In this document: positions 33,587-43,975 of the stretch, in pieces
Numbering within the stretch: the first letter of the stretch is position 1
Layout of the letters: every line of letters begins with the position of its first letter
From: Hortaea werneckii
Taxonomy: Eukaryota > Ascomycota > Dothideomycetes > Mycosphaerellales > Teratosphaeriaceae
Direction of reading: 5' to 3'
Assembly (NCBI GenBank): GCA_037044905.1
Contig: JBAOKB010000105.1
Span: 434,001-498,000, forward strand
Length of the DNA stretch: 64,000 nucleotides
Notes under the pieces: generated by a model
What the model was told of the DNA's origin: nothing
The model's input: the letters and a program-made list of their open reading frames with translations, nothing else
Database searches by the model: none
Program-made: the position numbers and the translations under genes

Positions 33587-34635
33587 AAGCGAGGCGGTTT
33601 TTTTGGCGAACGAGGGAATTTCGAAGTTGGTTTCGCGGTAGTCTAATCTTGTTATTTTTCTAGACTAGCAAGTTTCATTTTTCCTTTTCTCTTATTTTTT
33701 CTTTTCCTTTTTTTTTATTTTTGTGAGCGATGTTTGCTCGCTATTTGCTCTCTTCGCTAATTTATAGCTCCTTTGTAGCAGCGAGTCGCATTCCATTTAT
33801 ACAATTTTCATAGGAGGTTCAGACTGTATTCGTCATTTAGTTTCATTGGTTACATGTTTTCTTCTCTTCTTCTTCTTCTTCTTCTTCTTTATTCCCCCTT
33901 CTTTTTTTGGCCCCTTGTTCTCTGGCATTTCGGGCGTTCAGTCAATTGTGGGCTTCACGGGCGTTTGGCAAATATCAAAAGGATGCTATTGGAGAGAGTC
34001 TTCTTACTCAGCAATCCAACAAGGCAATTCCACTCTAAAACTTGCCAATGGCTGGCAAATAGACTTTGGACTTTCCACCTCCACAACATCGGATACAACC
34101 CACATCGCCTTTCTCCCTCTGAAACCCCAGAAGTTTGGGAATGTGACGCAATCCAGGCTGACCTAAACTCATGCAAATCGCAGCCTCGCTAGCTCACAGC
34201 TTACGCAAACTTGGCAGTATACCAATGCTTGTGGGCGACAGGAGCGGGAGGATCAAGCATTAGGACTTGGATCAGCAATTGCACGACCAACAATAGGTCA
34301 TCATTCTAGCAGGAACCAATCATTCACCTTGCCGAACAAGTAATGATCGCTATTTGGAACCCAGGATGTTGGTTGTGGAAGATGTAGTCGTTCTAGATGC
34401 CACTAAACCGGGTACTGCTTCACTTATGCTTATAAGGAAACATACGTATCAGGGCGTACTTTCTCTTGGATTAGTTTTCCGTAGGCCTGGTCGCTCTGGA
34501 TTCTTCACTGAACAATACCAGGTCTCTTCACTTCATCTCTGAGACGAACGAAAACAACAAGATCCTCTTCACCGACAAAGAATACTATCAGCTCAGGCAA
34601 TCCAAATTTCATTTGACCAAGAACTCTAATCCATA
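33587..34635. other. Intergenic region with T-rich tracts and a TTC microsatellite
   Basis: T-rich sequence at 33660-33720 and a (TTC)n run near 33858-33888. Short ORFs show nothing recognisable. Confidence 0.45.
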
Positions 34636-35416
34636 ATGCGTTTCTCATCAGCCCTTACAATCGCCGCATCCTCTTCCCTCGTGGCCGCGCAGCTCGATGG
34701 CCTCACTTCTGCCGCCGGCGGCCTCGTCAGCTCCGTAAGTTTTTCCATGGGAATGGCATTGCTCTTTCATCGAAACGGCAAATCCAACTAATACCTTCTG
34801 AACTACATAGGCTACAGCAGGCGCCGTCTCGAGCCTGACAGGCGCAGCAGGCTCGGAAGTCGGTCTCTCCGTACGTCGTATTTGCCCCCCTTCGCCCTCC
34901 CCCCTTTCCTCGCAAATAAACACTTCTTCCTCCCTTCAATCACCTGGAGACGAAGGCCATGTATTAATCGATCGATCAATTCCATAGGGCTCCTCGACCC
35001 CAGCGAGCGGGAGCGAAACCGCCTCCGCCTCTTCATCAATGAGCGGTAGCGACACTGCTTCCTCAACCGGCTCCAACACTGCTTCCTCCACTGCCTCCAA
35101 CACCGCTTCCTCCACCGGCTCAGGGAGCATGAGCGTGACGAGCTCGATGAGCACGGGGAGTATGACCGGCTCCAACTCCGACTCAGCTTCCATGACCGGC
35201 ACCACTTCCGGCACCAACGGTGGAGGCGGAATCGCAGGGGGCTTCAACTCCCTGACGAGCGAGGCGGGGAGTGCGGCTTCGAGTGTCGGAAGTGAGGCAT
35301 CAAGCGCTGCGGGGGATGCGGCGTCCAGTGCTGCGGGCGATAGCGGTGCGATGGCTACGGCTGTCCCGGGTCTCTTTGGCGCGGCGGGGTTTGCGGCTGT
35401 TGCTGGGTTTTTGTAG
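34636..35416 (+). CDS. Secreted Ser/Thr-rich GPI-anchor-type cell-wall protein, three exons
   Basis: Exons 34636-34734, 34811-34870 and 34988-35416 (introns GTAAGT...CATAG and GTACGT...CATAG) give 195 residues. The N-terminus MRFSSALTIAASSSLVAAQ is a signal peptide. The mature chain is nearly all Ser/Thr/Ala/Gly, with SNTASSTGS-like repeats at about 75-110, and would be heavily O-mannosylated. The C-terminus has a Ser/Ala/Gly-rich omega-site region followed by a short hydrophobic tail (VPGLFGAAGFAAVAGFL), typical of a GPI-attachment signal. Cysteines are essentially absent, so it is not a CFEM protein or hydrophobin. It is probably a structural or adhesive wall protein. Reading the genomic frame without splicing gives only the third exon. 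Confidence 0.8.
34735..34810 (+). other. Intron 1 of the GPI-type protein gene (76 nt)
   Basis: GTAAGT donor after the codons for GGLVSS; CTACATAG acceptor. The exons stay in frame. Confidence 0.8.
34871..34987 (+). other. Intron 2 of the GPI-type protein gene (117 nt)
   Basis: GTACGT donor after VGLS and TTCCATAG acceptor. The exons stay in frame and the Ser-rich repeat region begins at once. Confidence 0.8.
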
Positions 35417-35776
35417 GGAGGGGTCTGATGCAGGGGGGCTTAGATGGGTTGGGAAGAAGGAAGGGGTTGTGTTCATGAAGGGCTCATGGTGGTGAGAGAT
35501 TGGGATGTTAGATCGGGATGGGAGGGTCCCGAAAGATTGACTAGGAATATTTGCTTTGTATGAGCTTTTCCTTACTTGATTTCATGCTATGAAGTCATTT
35601 GACCTTTGCGAAGTATTCCACTCTAGACTTGTCTGTCAGCAGTCAGTCAAAAGTGACGGTTGTTGGACTGACGTTTATTTCAATATCTATGCAAATGTCG
35701 CAGGCAGCCATCGACGTCCTCATCCGCACTTGACAACCGAAAGTTCATTCCCACCTCGTTTTCTTCACCCCCTCTC
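35417..35776. other. Convergent 3' flanks
   Basis: A 360-bp spacer between the convergent GPI-type (plus) and AAA (minus) genes. Nothing further is seen. Confidence 0.45.
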
Positions 35777-38700
35777 TCAAGTATAACTCCTCATAGCATC
35801 CATATACCCCGTCCCACCTTTCAAATCCCTCTCAAAACTCTCACTAACCTCCAAAACCTTCTTGACCTGCTCCATGCCCAACACTTTCCCTTCCTTCAAC
35901 GCCAGTGCCTGCGCCGTCCGCACCGCATTCTTGATCTGACGACCATTAAGCTGATGCCGGGCCAACACATCCAGATCCTCCTCGGAGAAATCAGCGACTT
36001 TCACACCACCACTTGCACTCCCCGCCACCACGGCCGTGGAAGGAAGGCCCATCCCCGTTCGTCATCTCCTTTCCCCATCATCCCCTGCTCCCCACCACCA
36101 CCACCACCACTACTCCTCCCACCCCTCGCCATCTCCAAAAACATCCCCCAAACCCTCCTCTTCGCCTTCGCACTCAACTCCCCATACCTCAGCGGCAAAT
36201 GAATCCGGCTCTGAAACGCCTCATCGAAGGTATCAACGCGATTCGTAGTGAAAAATAGAATCCCCTGAAAATACTCCAACAACCTGAGAAAGATACTCAC
36301 CAGCGCATTGCGATGAATATCATGCACCTCGCGCTTCTCCAGAAACACATCCGCTTCGTCGAGCAACAACACGGCACCCCACGAATGCGCTATGTCCAAG
36401 ATCTTCTGCAACTCGTGTTCCAAGCGCGCGGGATCCGTGCCCAGCTCCCCGCCGACACCATATACAGGGGGCACTTGAGCAGCTCGGATATCCCCTCAGC
36501 CGTGAGCGTTTTCCCTGTTCCGGGGGGACCGTGGAGGACGGCCACGAGCCCTTTGCCTTTGCCCTGGACGACGTCGTCGAGGGTTTTGGCGGCGTGGAAA
36601 CGGTGCGATTCCACGAGGGCGCGGACGATGGATTTCTGGGCGGGCGGCAGCACGAGCGAGTCGAAGGCCGTTTCGTTGTAGGTGATGGGATGGATTCCCG
36701 AGAGGGAGAATTCGAGCCAGAGTTTTTCGGAGAAGGCGAAGCCGAGGACACAACGGGGGAGGTCAGGAGGAGTTCTTCGGGGTGAAGTGGCCGTGGGCAC
36801 GGTTGGCGAGTTGGGAGATGTTTTGCGCGCGGAGTGGTTCGCCGTCTGAGTCGACTTCGACTTCGATGTAGACGGGGCAGCCGTCCGGACCGGTCTCCCA
36901 TTTGTATGTGTATTTCGGGACGTCGTCGCTGTGGTCGAGGTTTTGGAGTTCTTCTTGCTTGCCGAGCGCTTGGGTCTCGTCGTCGTCGGAATCCGCGCAG
37001 CAGGAACATTCTTCGTCTTCGTCGCTGTCGCTGAAGAGATCTTCGGCTTCCCGCGGTTTGATGAAGGAGATGGGATATTCGGATTGATCCTCCGGAATGT
37101 CGCCGGATCCACCATAATCCTTCCATTGATGTTGATCTTGGCAATCTGCTTCTTCTTCTTCATGAACGCCAGACCCTTGTGGAACTGATATTGCATCCCT
37201 TCCATCCCAACAAACTGTTCACCACGCGCGATAATCTTCTTCCGCACACCTTCCGCATCGCGGTGGTATTTCAGCGGATACGTCGCGAGGCTGGAGATCT
37301 TGCGCGGACCTTTAAACCCATCGACGTCGACTTCAAAGTCGCCGTAGCCGAACCCCTTGCCGTCGTATTCGAGGTACTTCCCTTCCACACAGTACCACTC
37401 CCCGCGCTGCATGGACTGGCATTTAGTGGCGTATTCGACTTTGAAGCAGCGCGGTTCGTCCCATGTGCCGTAGCAGGACGTCACAGCGATCTCGTTGGGC
37501 TTGAAGAGCGCCCACATGAGGTCGAAAGTGATGTTCCCTGCTGCGAGGAGCGGGTATAGCGTCTTCTTGGTCTCGGCGTAGTCTTCATCGATGTACCCGA
37601 CCAAGGTCTTACAAAGGGCGCGCTGCTGCTCGAGCTTCTTGATGGCTTTGCGCTTCTTCTCGGCCGCGATACGGGATTTCAAAGTCTTCCGGTAGAAAGT
37701 CCGCAGTTCTTCCAGGTAGAGGAAGAGGAGATTGGGATCAATCGTCGGCTCTTCGGCTTCGAGCGAGACGGATTTGCACTCCTTCATGACTTCGGCAAGC
37801 ACGGCACGCAGCTGCTTCGATTTGATGTCCACAACCGTATCGGTATACTTGTTCTCCCAGTTGAAACAACGTCGGACAAGGAAAGCATATTCGGCAAACT
37901 CCGTCTCATCATCCTCAGCGCTCTCCTTCAGCTTGTAGTTGTGGATGGTCGAGTCCCAAAGCTGATCGACTCGCTTGTACTCTGATGGGGCATTCTTTTT
38001 GCTGGACTTGCTTTTGCTCTTCGAGATGGTCTTGTCGACAGACTTCTTACGTTTCTTGGAAGCGACGCTCTTCTTCTGCTTGATGGCCAGTTTCAGCTTC
38101 AGAGCATCAATCTGCGCTTGAAGCCCCGACAGATCGTCGCTCTTGTCTTTGGCGTCATCTGTAGCGTCGCTCTCATCATCTGAAGGGACTATTGCTTTAG
38201 TCTTCTTGCTGGCCTTTTTCGTGCGCTTCGTCGATTCATCCTCAGAAGAACTCTCAACACTGCCGCTGTCGGAAGTTTCACTGTCATTCGCCACCTTCTT
38301 TCCCTTTCTCTTCCTCGATGCCAACTTCTTGGCTTTCTTAGCCTTCTTGGTCATCTTCTTAAGATCTTCGTCCGACGAAGTGCCGTCGCTGGAATCTTCA
38401 TCGGAATCGTCACTCGATGAAACGTGCTTTTTGGTCTTCTTCACTCGGCTGCTTTTCTTCCCTTTCTTCCCTTTCTGCTTCTTCAACTTGCTTTTCTCCA
38501 CTTCCGAGCTATCGCTCTCTGACTCACTTTCTGTCTCGGCAGTCGCAGAGGTAGAATCATTACTGTCATCGGAGCCAGCCTTCTTCTGGCTCTTCTTGCG
38601 ATCAGAGGACTTGACAGCTTTCGGCTTCTTGTGGGAGGGCTTATGACACTGCTGCTTCTTCTTGGCCGGTGAATTAGTCTTCTTCGCCTCGTCATCCGCT

Positions 38701-38951
38701 TGCTGGCTTTCTGCATTTTCAGTCGTAGGCTGCTGTTCCTGCTGTGCCTGATTGCCGGAGGTCGCAGTCGCCTCCTTGGGCTTGTCACCCATCACCGGAT
38801 CCACCTGCATCCCGCGAAGGCCGACGACGGTTAGTGAAGACTTTGCGGGATTTTCTGATGGGGTGGAGGTCGGAGTCAGGACTGATGGATCGCCTGTAGG
38901 GGTAGAAGAGTGGGAGGTGGATGACGTGTCGGTTGCTGCACGTTTGCTCAT
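35777..38951 (-). CDS. DUF7025-type AAA ATPase with long Lys/Ser-rich N-terminus, two frameshifts
   Basis: ATG 38951. Residues about 1-340 are disordered and rich in Lys/Ser/Asp blocks (acidic SDDSDEDSS, basic KKAKKAKK), suggesting a nuclear protein. A conserved DUF7025-like domain follows (about 345-660; RTFYRKTL, MWALFKPNEIAVTSCYGTWD). Then comes an AAA domain with Walker A HGPPGTGKTLTAEG, Walker B AVLLLDEADVFLE and sensor FFTTNRVDTFDEAFQSRIHL. The main frame ends wrongly just after CPLYMVSAG. The next part (ELGTDPARLEHELQ) is in another frame, with a base missing in the C4/G4 run at 36447-36450. A second shift at the C4 run 36053-36056 leads to the small domain (LNGRQIKNAVRTAQALA) and the real stop at 35777. 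All catalytic motifs survive, so it is probably a working gene with consensus errors. Substrate unknown. Confidence 0.88.
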
Positions 38952-40099
38952 GGAAAGAGCTGCAGTGTCTTATGTGCGCGCTTACAAAGAGGTGTCTTGG
39001 TGTTTGCGGGTGTGGACAAGATGATGGCTGACCAAATGAAGATGAGCTTGATTTGGATTGATGTATGAGTGACGGAGGTTGGTGGTGGCACAGGAAGTAA
39101 AGAGAAGAAGAAAGAAAGAAGTCTCAGCCTTTGTATGCCTAGTGATGCCGGCAAGAAGCGGTCATGATATCTGCCTGGCCGGCTCCAGGCTGCAGCTCTT
39201 GTTGCATAAGCTAAGAATACGTTAAGTGAATGAGTCGAGCAGTGAAGTGAGGCTGACGCCGCAGCGCCTACAGAGCTGCATGAGTCCGACCGGTGTCTTA
39301 GCGCGGGGGCGGAGACACCAAATCGGCAATGTTGCTCAGACCGCACTCGCCGGTTGGCTGTAGAAAGCGAGGTTGATCGGTCGCCGCAGATGCGCAGACT
39401 GCAGGTCATCATCACGCGCCGGGGGGTCGATTCGTGAGGCCGATGCCCACTCGAAGCTGGCGGACAGGGCATCCGCATTGGGATGCCGGTGGCGCAGCTA
39501 AGCGAGGGAGTCATGATGAGGGAGGGGCAGATAGCACAGCATCTTGTTGGTTTTGCTGCAGGATAATCGATCCGCCTTCGCACGTGACGGCGACGCATTC
39601 ATCCTTTCACCCTGCATGGGTGATGAAGATCGGATGGATATTGTCCAGTCAAGCTCACTGGGAAGTCGTTCTTGCATGGTCTGCCGGTGTCATGCAGCGG
39701 GCGAGATGGAAGTGTATGCACCTAGGCAGATATTGACTTAGGCCTTCATCCGAGCCTGCCGTAATGCCTATAACACATATGAGACAAGCCGCAACCACAC
39801 TGAAGATACGGAGCGGAAGGTAGAGTCCTAAGGTACGGCATGCTGTATACTACTGTATACTACTGTGTACCTGTACTGTCACCCGGCTGTAGTGAGCTTC
39901 AAGTCAGTCCCGTCCGGGGCAACCCGACGATAGCCGAGATGCCTCAGGCGCTACCTCGGCAAGAACAGCTCCGCCATCGCAGCTCGGATCTCGTCACTCA
40001 CCTCACGCTGCTTGCACCACCTTCGCCGACACCAGAGGACTTCCGCCCCATTGACCAGCCCGCCCACCTCCTCTGGTCTTCTCCTCCCCACCCTCCGCC
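38952..40099. promoter_or_regulatory. Divergent intergenic region between the AAA ATPase and ETF-alpha genes
   Basis: 1.15 kb that must carry both promoters. Tandem TATACTACTGTATACTACTG-like sequence is visible near 39843-39862. ORFs over 100 codons here have no recognisable content. Confidence 0.45.
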
Positions 40100-41156
40100 A
40101 TGGTTCCTCCGCTCCGCTCTGGCCTGTTACGACAGGCCACCACCTGCCTCCGCCAGAACCGCCCAACACCCGTCCCGAGAGTGTCCCGCAATGCCGCCAT
40201 CCAGCGATTGCTCTCCACCCTCGCCGTGCTGGAGCAGCGAGACGGCAAGCTTCAACATGTCCAGCCTTGCCTCCATATCCGCCGCCCAAAAGCTCGGCGG
40301 TACCATCCACGGCTTCGTAGCCGGAGCCAACACCAAGCAAGTCGCGGAAGAAGCCGCCAAGGTCCAGGGCCTGGAGAAAGTCATCTACGTCGACAACGCG
40401 GCCTATGATAAGGGCCTACCAGAGAACTACGCCCCGCTCCTGGTCGACAACATCAAGAAGGGCGGCTACACCCACATCCTCGCCGGCCACTCCGCCTTCG
40501 GCAAGAACCTCATGCCCCGCGTCAGCGCCCTGCTGGACGTCCAACAGCTCTCGGACATTACCGGTATCGAAAGCGAAGACACCTTCATCCGACCCATCTA
40601 CGCCGGCAACGCCATCCTGACCGTGAAAACCGCCGACTCCCCGAAAATCCTCACCGTCCGCGGCACCGCCTTCGACGCCTCCGCGACCGAAGGCGGCTCA
40701 GCCAGCATCGAAGAAGGCGTAGACCCGAAAGCCGAATGCTTGACGGAATGGGTCAGCGAAGACCTCGCCAAAACCGACCGTCCGGACCTCGCCACAGCCG
40801 AAAAAGTCGTCTCCGGCGGCCGCGGCCTGAAATCCAAAGAAGAATTCGACCGTCTCATCCCCCCGCTCGCGGACGCCCTCGGCGCAGCCATCGGCGCCTC
40901 GCGCGCCGCTGTCGACTCCGGCTTCGCGGACAACTCGCTGCAGGTCGGCCAGACGGGCAAGAATGTCGCGCCCCAGCTTTACCTCTGTGCGGGCATCAGT
41001 GGCGCCATTCAGCATCTGGCGGGTATGAAGGATAGTAAGGTTATTGCGGCGATCAATAAGGATGCCGATGCGCCGATCTTCCAGGTCGCGGATGTCGGGT
41101 TGGTGGGGGATCTGTTTGAGTTGGTGCCGGAGTTGACGGAGAAGGTTAAGGCGTAG
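40100..41156 (+). CDS. ETFA: Electron transfer flavoprotein alpha subunit, mitochondrial, one frameshift
   Basis: ATG 40100 gives an Arg/Ser-rich mitochondrial presequence with few acidic residues, then STLAVLEQRDGKL, the usual ETF-alpha start. The following codons are out of frame. The continuation (SLASISAAQKLGGTIHGFVAG) needs removal of one base at about 40250-40260. After that the 300 residues are intact: THILAGHSAFGKNLMPRVSALL, IRPIYAGNAI, VSGGRGLKSKEEF, and the C-terminal FAD-binding domain with VGQTGKNVAPQLYLCAGISG, QHLAGM and PIFQVADVGLVGDLFELVP. ETF-alpha pairs with ETF-beta and passes electrons from acyl-CoA dehydrogenases to ETF-QO in the matrix. An in-frame extension back to 39840 is not protein-like. 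Function is secure; the shift is probably a consensus error. Confidence 0.93.
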
Positions 41157-41594
41157 TTGTTCTTTTGCTACCCCCTTAGCTGCTCTCTGGATGTATGGTG
41201 GAGACAGAGTGAAAAACTTATGTAAATATGCTAGCGAACTGGATTTTCAGCAGAAGATGACGGCGTTTGATGGCGTTTCCAATTTTCCCCCGTTCGGCTT
41301 TGGGGAGCGAAAGCCCCCAAATGGATTTATGGAGATTTATGTATCTTGAGACGAAACTTTTTTCTTATCTTCCTCTTTTCGCCTTTCTCCGCCTTTCCTA
41401 CAATCTCGTCATTTCGAAACTCCACATTTCAATCCTCTCCTGTTCTTTTCATCGCTATGCGTTACTTCATTCTCTCCATTTCAACCATCTCCTGTCCTTT
41501 CTTCCCCACACCCTTTTGCTCTCCTTAACATTGGATCCCCCTTATCCCTTATCTTCCCTTCATCCAAAGCCCCCTTGGAGTTAAACATCTAATT

Positions 41595-41616
41595 CCCCCC
41601 CCCCCCCCCCCCCCCC
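41595..41616 (+). repeat. Homopolymer (C)22
   Basis: Twenty-two consecutive C residues, flanked on the 5' side by AAACATCTAATT. Confidence 0.95.
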
Positions 41617-41760
41617 TTGTGGGAAAAAAAAAAGGCCGGGTAGGGAACTCTTCAAATTCCGCATGTGCTGTCCCTCTGGAGGGATAGATACATAACATCC
41701 ATTTAAAAAAGCGTTTATGACCAAAGAGGAAAAGCAAAAAAACAAAAAACGGAGCGCAAG

Positions 41761-41792
<32 letters not shown>
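41761..41792 (+). repeat. Homopolymer (C)32
   Basis: Thirty-two consecutive C residues, preceded by GGAGCGCAAG. Confidence 0.95.
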
Positions 41793-41794
<2 letters not shown>

Positions 41795-41969
41795 AAGGTG
41801 TGTACCGAGTGAAAAACCCTCACCCCACCCCTCCCAACCAGGCGGGTAGGGGAAAGGGGCTCCGTGCCGAATTGATAAATACATTACATCGTATAAAAAA
41901 AAAAAGCCTTTCTTTACCTTCCGGAATCCAGGAACAAAACGGAAAGCGTAAGCTCCAAACATCTGATTT

Positions 41970-41992
41970 AAAAAAAAAAAAAAAAAAAAAAA
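41970..41992 (+). repeat. Homopolymer (A)23
   Basis: Twenty-three consecutive A residues, preceded by AAACATCTGATTT, which resembles the sequence before the C22 run. Confidence 0.95.
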
Positions 41993-42075
41993 CACATCCC
42001 GTTCCCGAACTATGAAAAAGAAAAACCCCATTAAAAAGCCAAAAAAAAGAATCCAACACACACCACCCCCCCACC

Positions 42076-43975
42076 TCACCGCCCAACCCTCACCCCACCC
42101 CTCCCCACCACCTCCTCCCACACCGCATCCCCCTCCCTCTTCACCCCCAACCCTCTAACCACGGGCCCCGTCTTCCTCCCCACGAGGTTTTTCCGCGGAG
42201 GGTGATTCCCCTCCCTTCGCAGGGGACGCCCCGCGTGAGGTTCTCGCTCCCGGTTCGTTGCGGGGAGAGTGTTGCGAGTGTGAGGGCTATGTCGTGGGCG
42301 TGCAGGTTCTTCTGCCGCTGGATTGAGGGGGCGGGAGGAGGGGCGGAGGTAGGTGAGGAGGAGGACGGTGAGGGGCGTGTTGAAGAAGGTGCAGGTTGAT
42401 GGGAAGGCGGGGGGTTGGAGGCTTTTGGTTGGAGCGCATGAGGTGGTCGCGGTGATGAGGTGCACGCGGAGGTTTTTCGGCGGCAGGGCTTTGGTTTTTT
42501 GGTCCAGGGCAGAGGCTACGGTGATGATGGAGGGGTACCATTGGTCCAGCGCTTCGGGAGGGAGAGATGGATTTTGGGTTTTGGAGATTTGGGTCCAGCC
42601 GAGATAGACGCCCTCCAGACGACGGAGTTGGTCGGAGGGGACGCCGGCGAGGTCTGCGGTTGGGAATTGCAGGAATCGAGAGCTTTTGCCGGTTCGTTGG
42701 ACTACTTTACCCGAGAGCAGGAGAGGATACGGAGGCGAAGGACCTTCATCTGACCCTATAGCCTGGACGGCCGAGGATGCATCGTCCCCGTAAGAACCTG
42801 CTCCTGCGCCTCCTGCTGGGCCTCATACCGTTCATCCACCGCTCCAGCCGCAACCGCCACTCGCTCCGCCGCGCCGGACTCCTCATAAGCATACAACGCG
42901 GCTTCCTGCGTGGCACCCGCCGGATTCACCTTCTCCATCACCGGCTGGACCTGATTCTGATACGCATTCGTAACCGGCTGCAAAGCCCCATGCGCCGCAC
43001 TATTCGCCGCCTCATTCGCCACGATCGCGCCGACCCGGACCCCGACTTCCAGCGGCAACGTCTTCAGACTCGCGCCGCGCAGCACGCTGGGGTCCGTCGA
43101 CGCCGACACGTACCGGAACATGGGCGAGGGACAGAGGACCTTCCGTCCCGCGCACAGCACGATCCGGAAATACCCTTCCTCCGCCACGTGCGGGATGCGG
43201 ATCACGTCCGTCTCGGAGGGTGTCTGGGTCCGGATGTGCTTGTTCTTCGAGCTGGCGGCTTTGCGGACGAACTTGTTGATGTCGCGTTGCCAGGCTCGCT
43301 CGTCGTCCGGGGGAAGGAAGTCCGCTGAGAGGTCCGCGGCGGGCGTCACGTCGATCCAGGCGCTGCGGGTTCCCAGGGTGGCGCCGACTTTGAGGCCGGT
43401 TTTGCCGGAAAAGCCACGTTTTTGCAGCCAGAGTTTGCGGTTGGCGGGTAAGGGCTTGGAGGTGAAGATGGTGATGGCGATGTTGGTCGTGGGGCCTTGG
43501 TAGTAGACTAGTCCGTGGGAGTGGCGGAGGATGGTGAAGTGTTTGGTTGCTTCGTAAGGGTGCGTGATTAGACCTCCGGCGAAGTGTTTCACCTCGCTCC
43601 ATGCGGAACGGAGTTTATTAGATGTTTGTTGTTGGGACTGTGTGGATGATTGCATATTACTCGGTTCCTCGGTGAGTGGGCCATCGGTGTAAGAAGGTGC
43701 TGGTTCATCTTCGCTATGCTCCTCGATCTCCAGGTGGGCGAGCTGTTCATCTAGATCCGGATGGGCTTCCCCTTCGACAACGTCATTGGCTTCTTCCGAA
43801 GCATCCGCTGGTCGTGAAGATGCTGCAGCATCTACAGTCACTTTCGCATTGTTGGCGTCTGTTGAAGAGCGGGTTCCTCTCCCTTCGAAGACGCTTGACG
43901 ATCTAATTTCTTTCGGTCAGAAGAAGCCACCGCAGCCGCCTTTGCAGCCGCAGGCTCCCGATCACCACCCATCAT
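42076..43975 (-). CDS. Conserved fungal protein of unknown function, at least two and probably four frameshifts
   Basis: ATG 43975 (MMGGDREPAAAKAAA) starts a protein of about 630 residues spread over several frames. A shift at the A3 run 43842-43844 joins it to the 361-residue main frame. That frame contains AWSEVKHFAGGLITHPYEA, TKHFTILRHSHGLVYYQGP, KRGFSGKTGLKVGATLG and IPHVAEEGYFRIVLCAG. Near 42755-42765 another missing base leads to VVQRTGKSSRFLQFPTADL and VYLGWTQISKTQN. A compensating pair at the G5 run 42327-42331 and about 42165-42181 brings in LHAHDIALTLATLSPQRTG. I recall similar Aspergillus proteins being labelled 'LipA and NB-ARC domain', a name the sequence does not justify (no P-loop is visible). 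No membrane segments. The role is unknown. Confidence 0.72.

Larger units (their letters stand above)
41583..41992 (+). repeat. Two diverged copies of a ~180-bp non-coding unit bounded by homopolymers
   Basis: Copy 1 (about 41595-41760) and copy 2 (about 41761-41970) share the same order of motifs: a homopolymer, GGCGGGTAGGG/GGCCGGGTAGGG, GATANATACATNACATC, a T/A stretch with AAAAAAGC, and AGCGCAAG/AGCGTAAG at the end. AAACATCTRATT occurs before the first and at the end of the second. No coding capacity or terminal inverted repeats were seen. Confidence 0.5.
41157..42075. other. Intergenic region dominated by homopolymers and a diverged duplication
   Basis: 3' flank of ETFA, then long mononucleotide runs and two diverged copies of a ~180-bp non-coding unit (described separately). 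Minus-strand ORFs here are poly-Phe/poly-Gly artefacts of the homopolymers. Confidence 0.6.

Noticed and set aside
38143..38646. Ser/Leu/Phe-rich plus-strand ORF resembling a membrane protein
   Set aside because: Antisense of the Lys/Asp/Ser-rich N-terminus of the AAA ATPase; its hydrophobicity comes from reversed Lys/Glu/Asp codons.
39840..40099. In-frame upstream extension of ETF-alpha
   Set aside because: Not conserved-looking, and it sits in the frame of the mature part rather than that of the presequence; ATG 40100 gives a proper mitochondrial presequence.
41549..42121. 190-codon minus ORF rich in Phe and Gly
   Set aside because: Produced by the poly-C and poly-A homopolymers read in reverse; no protein-like composition.
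42076..43975. Calling the gene a LipA or NB-ARC protein
   Set aside because: I recall that database label for similar proteins, but neither a lipase motif nor a P-loop is visible.
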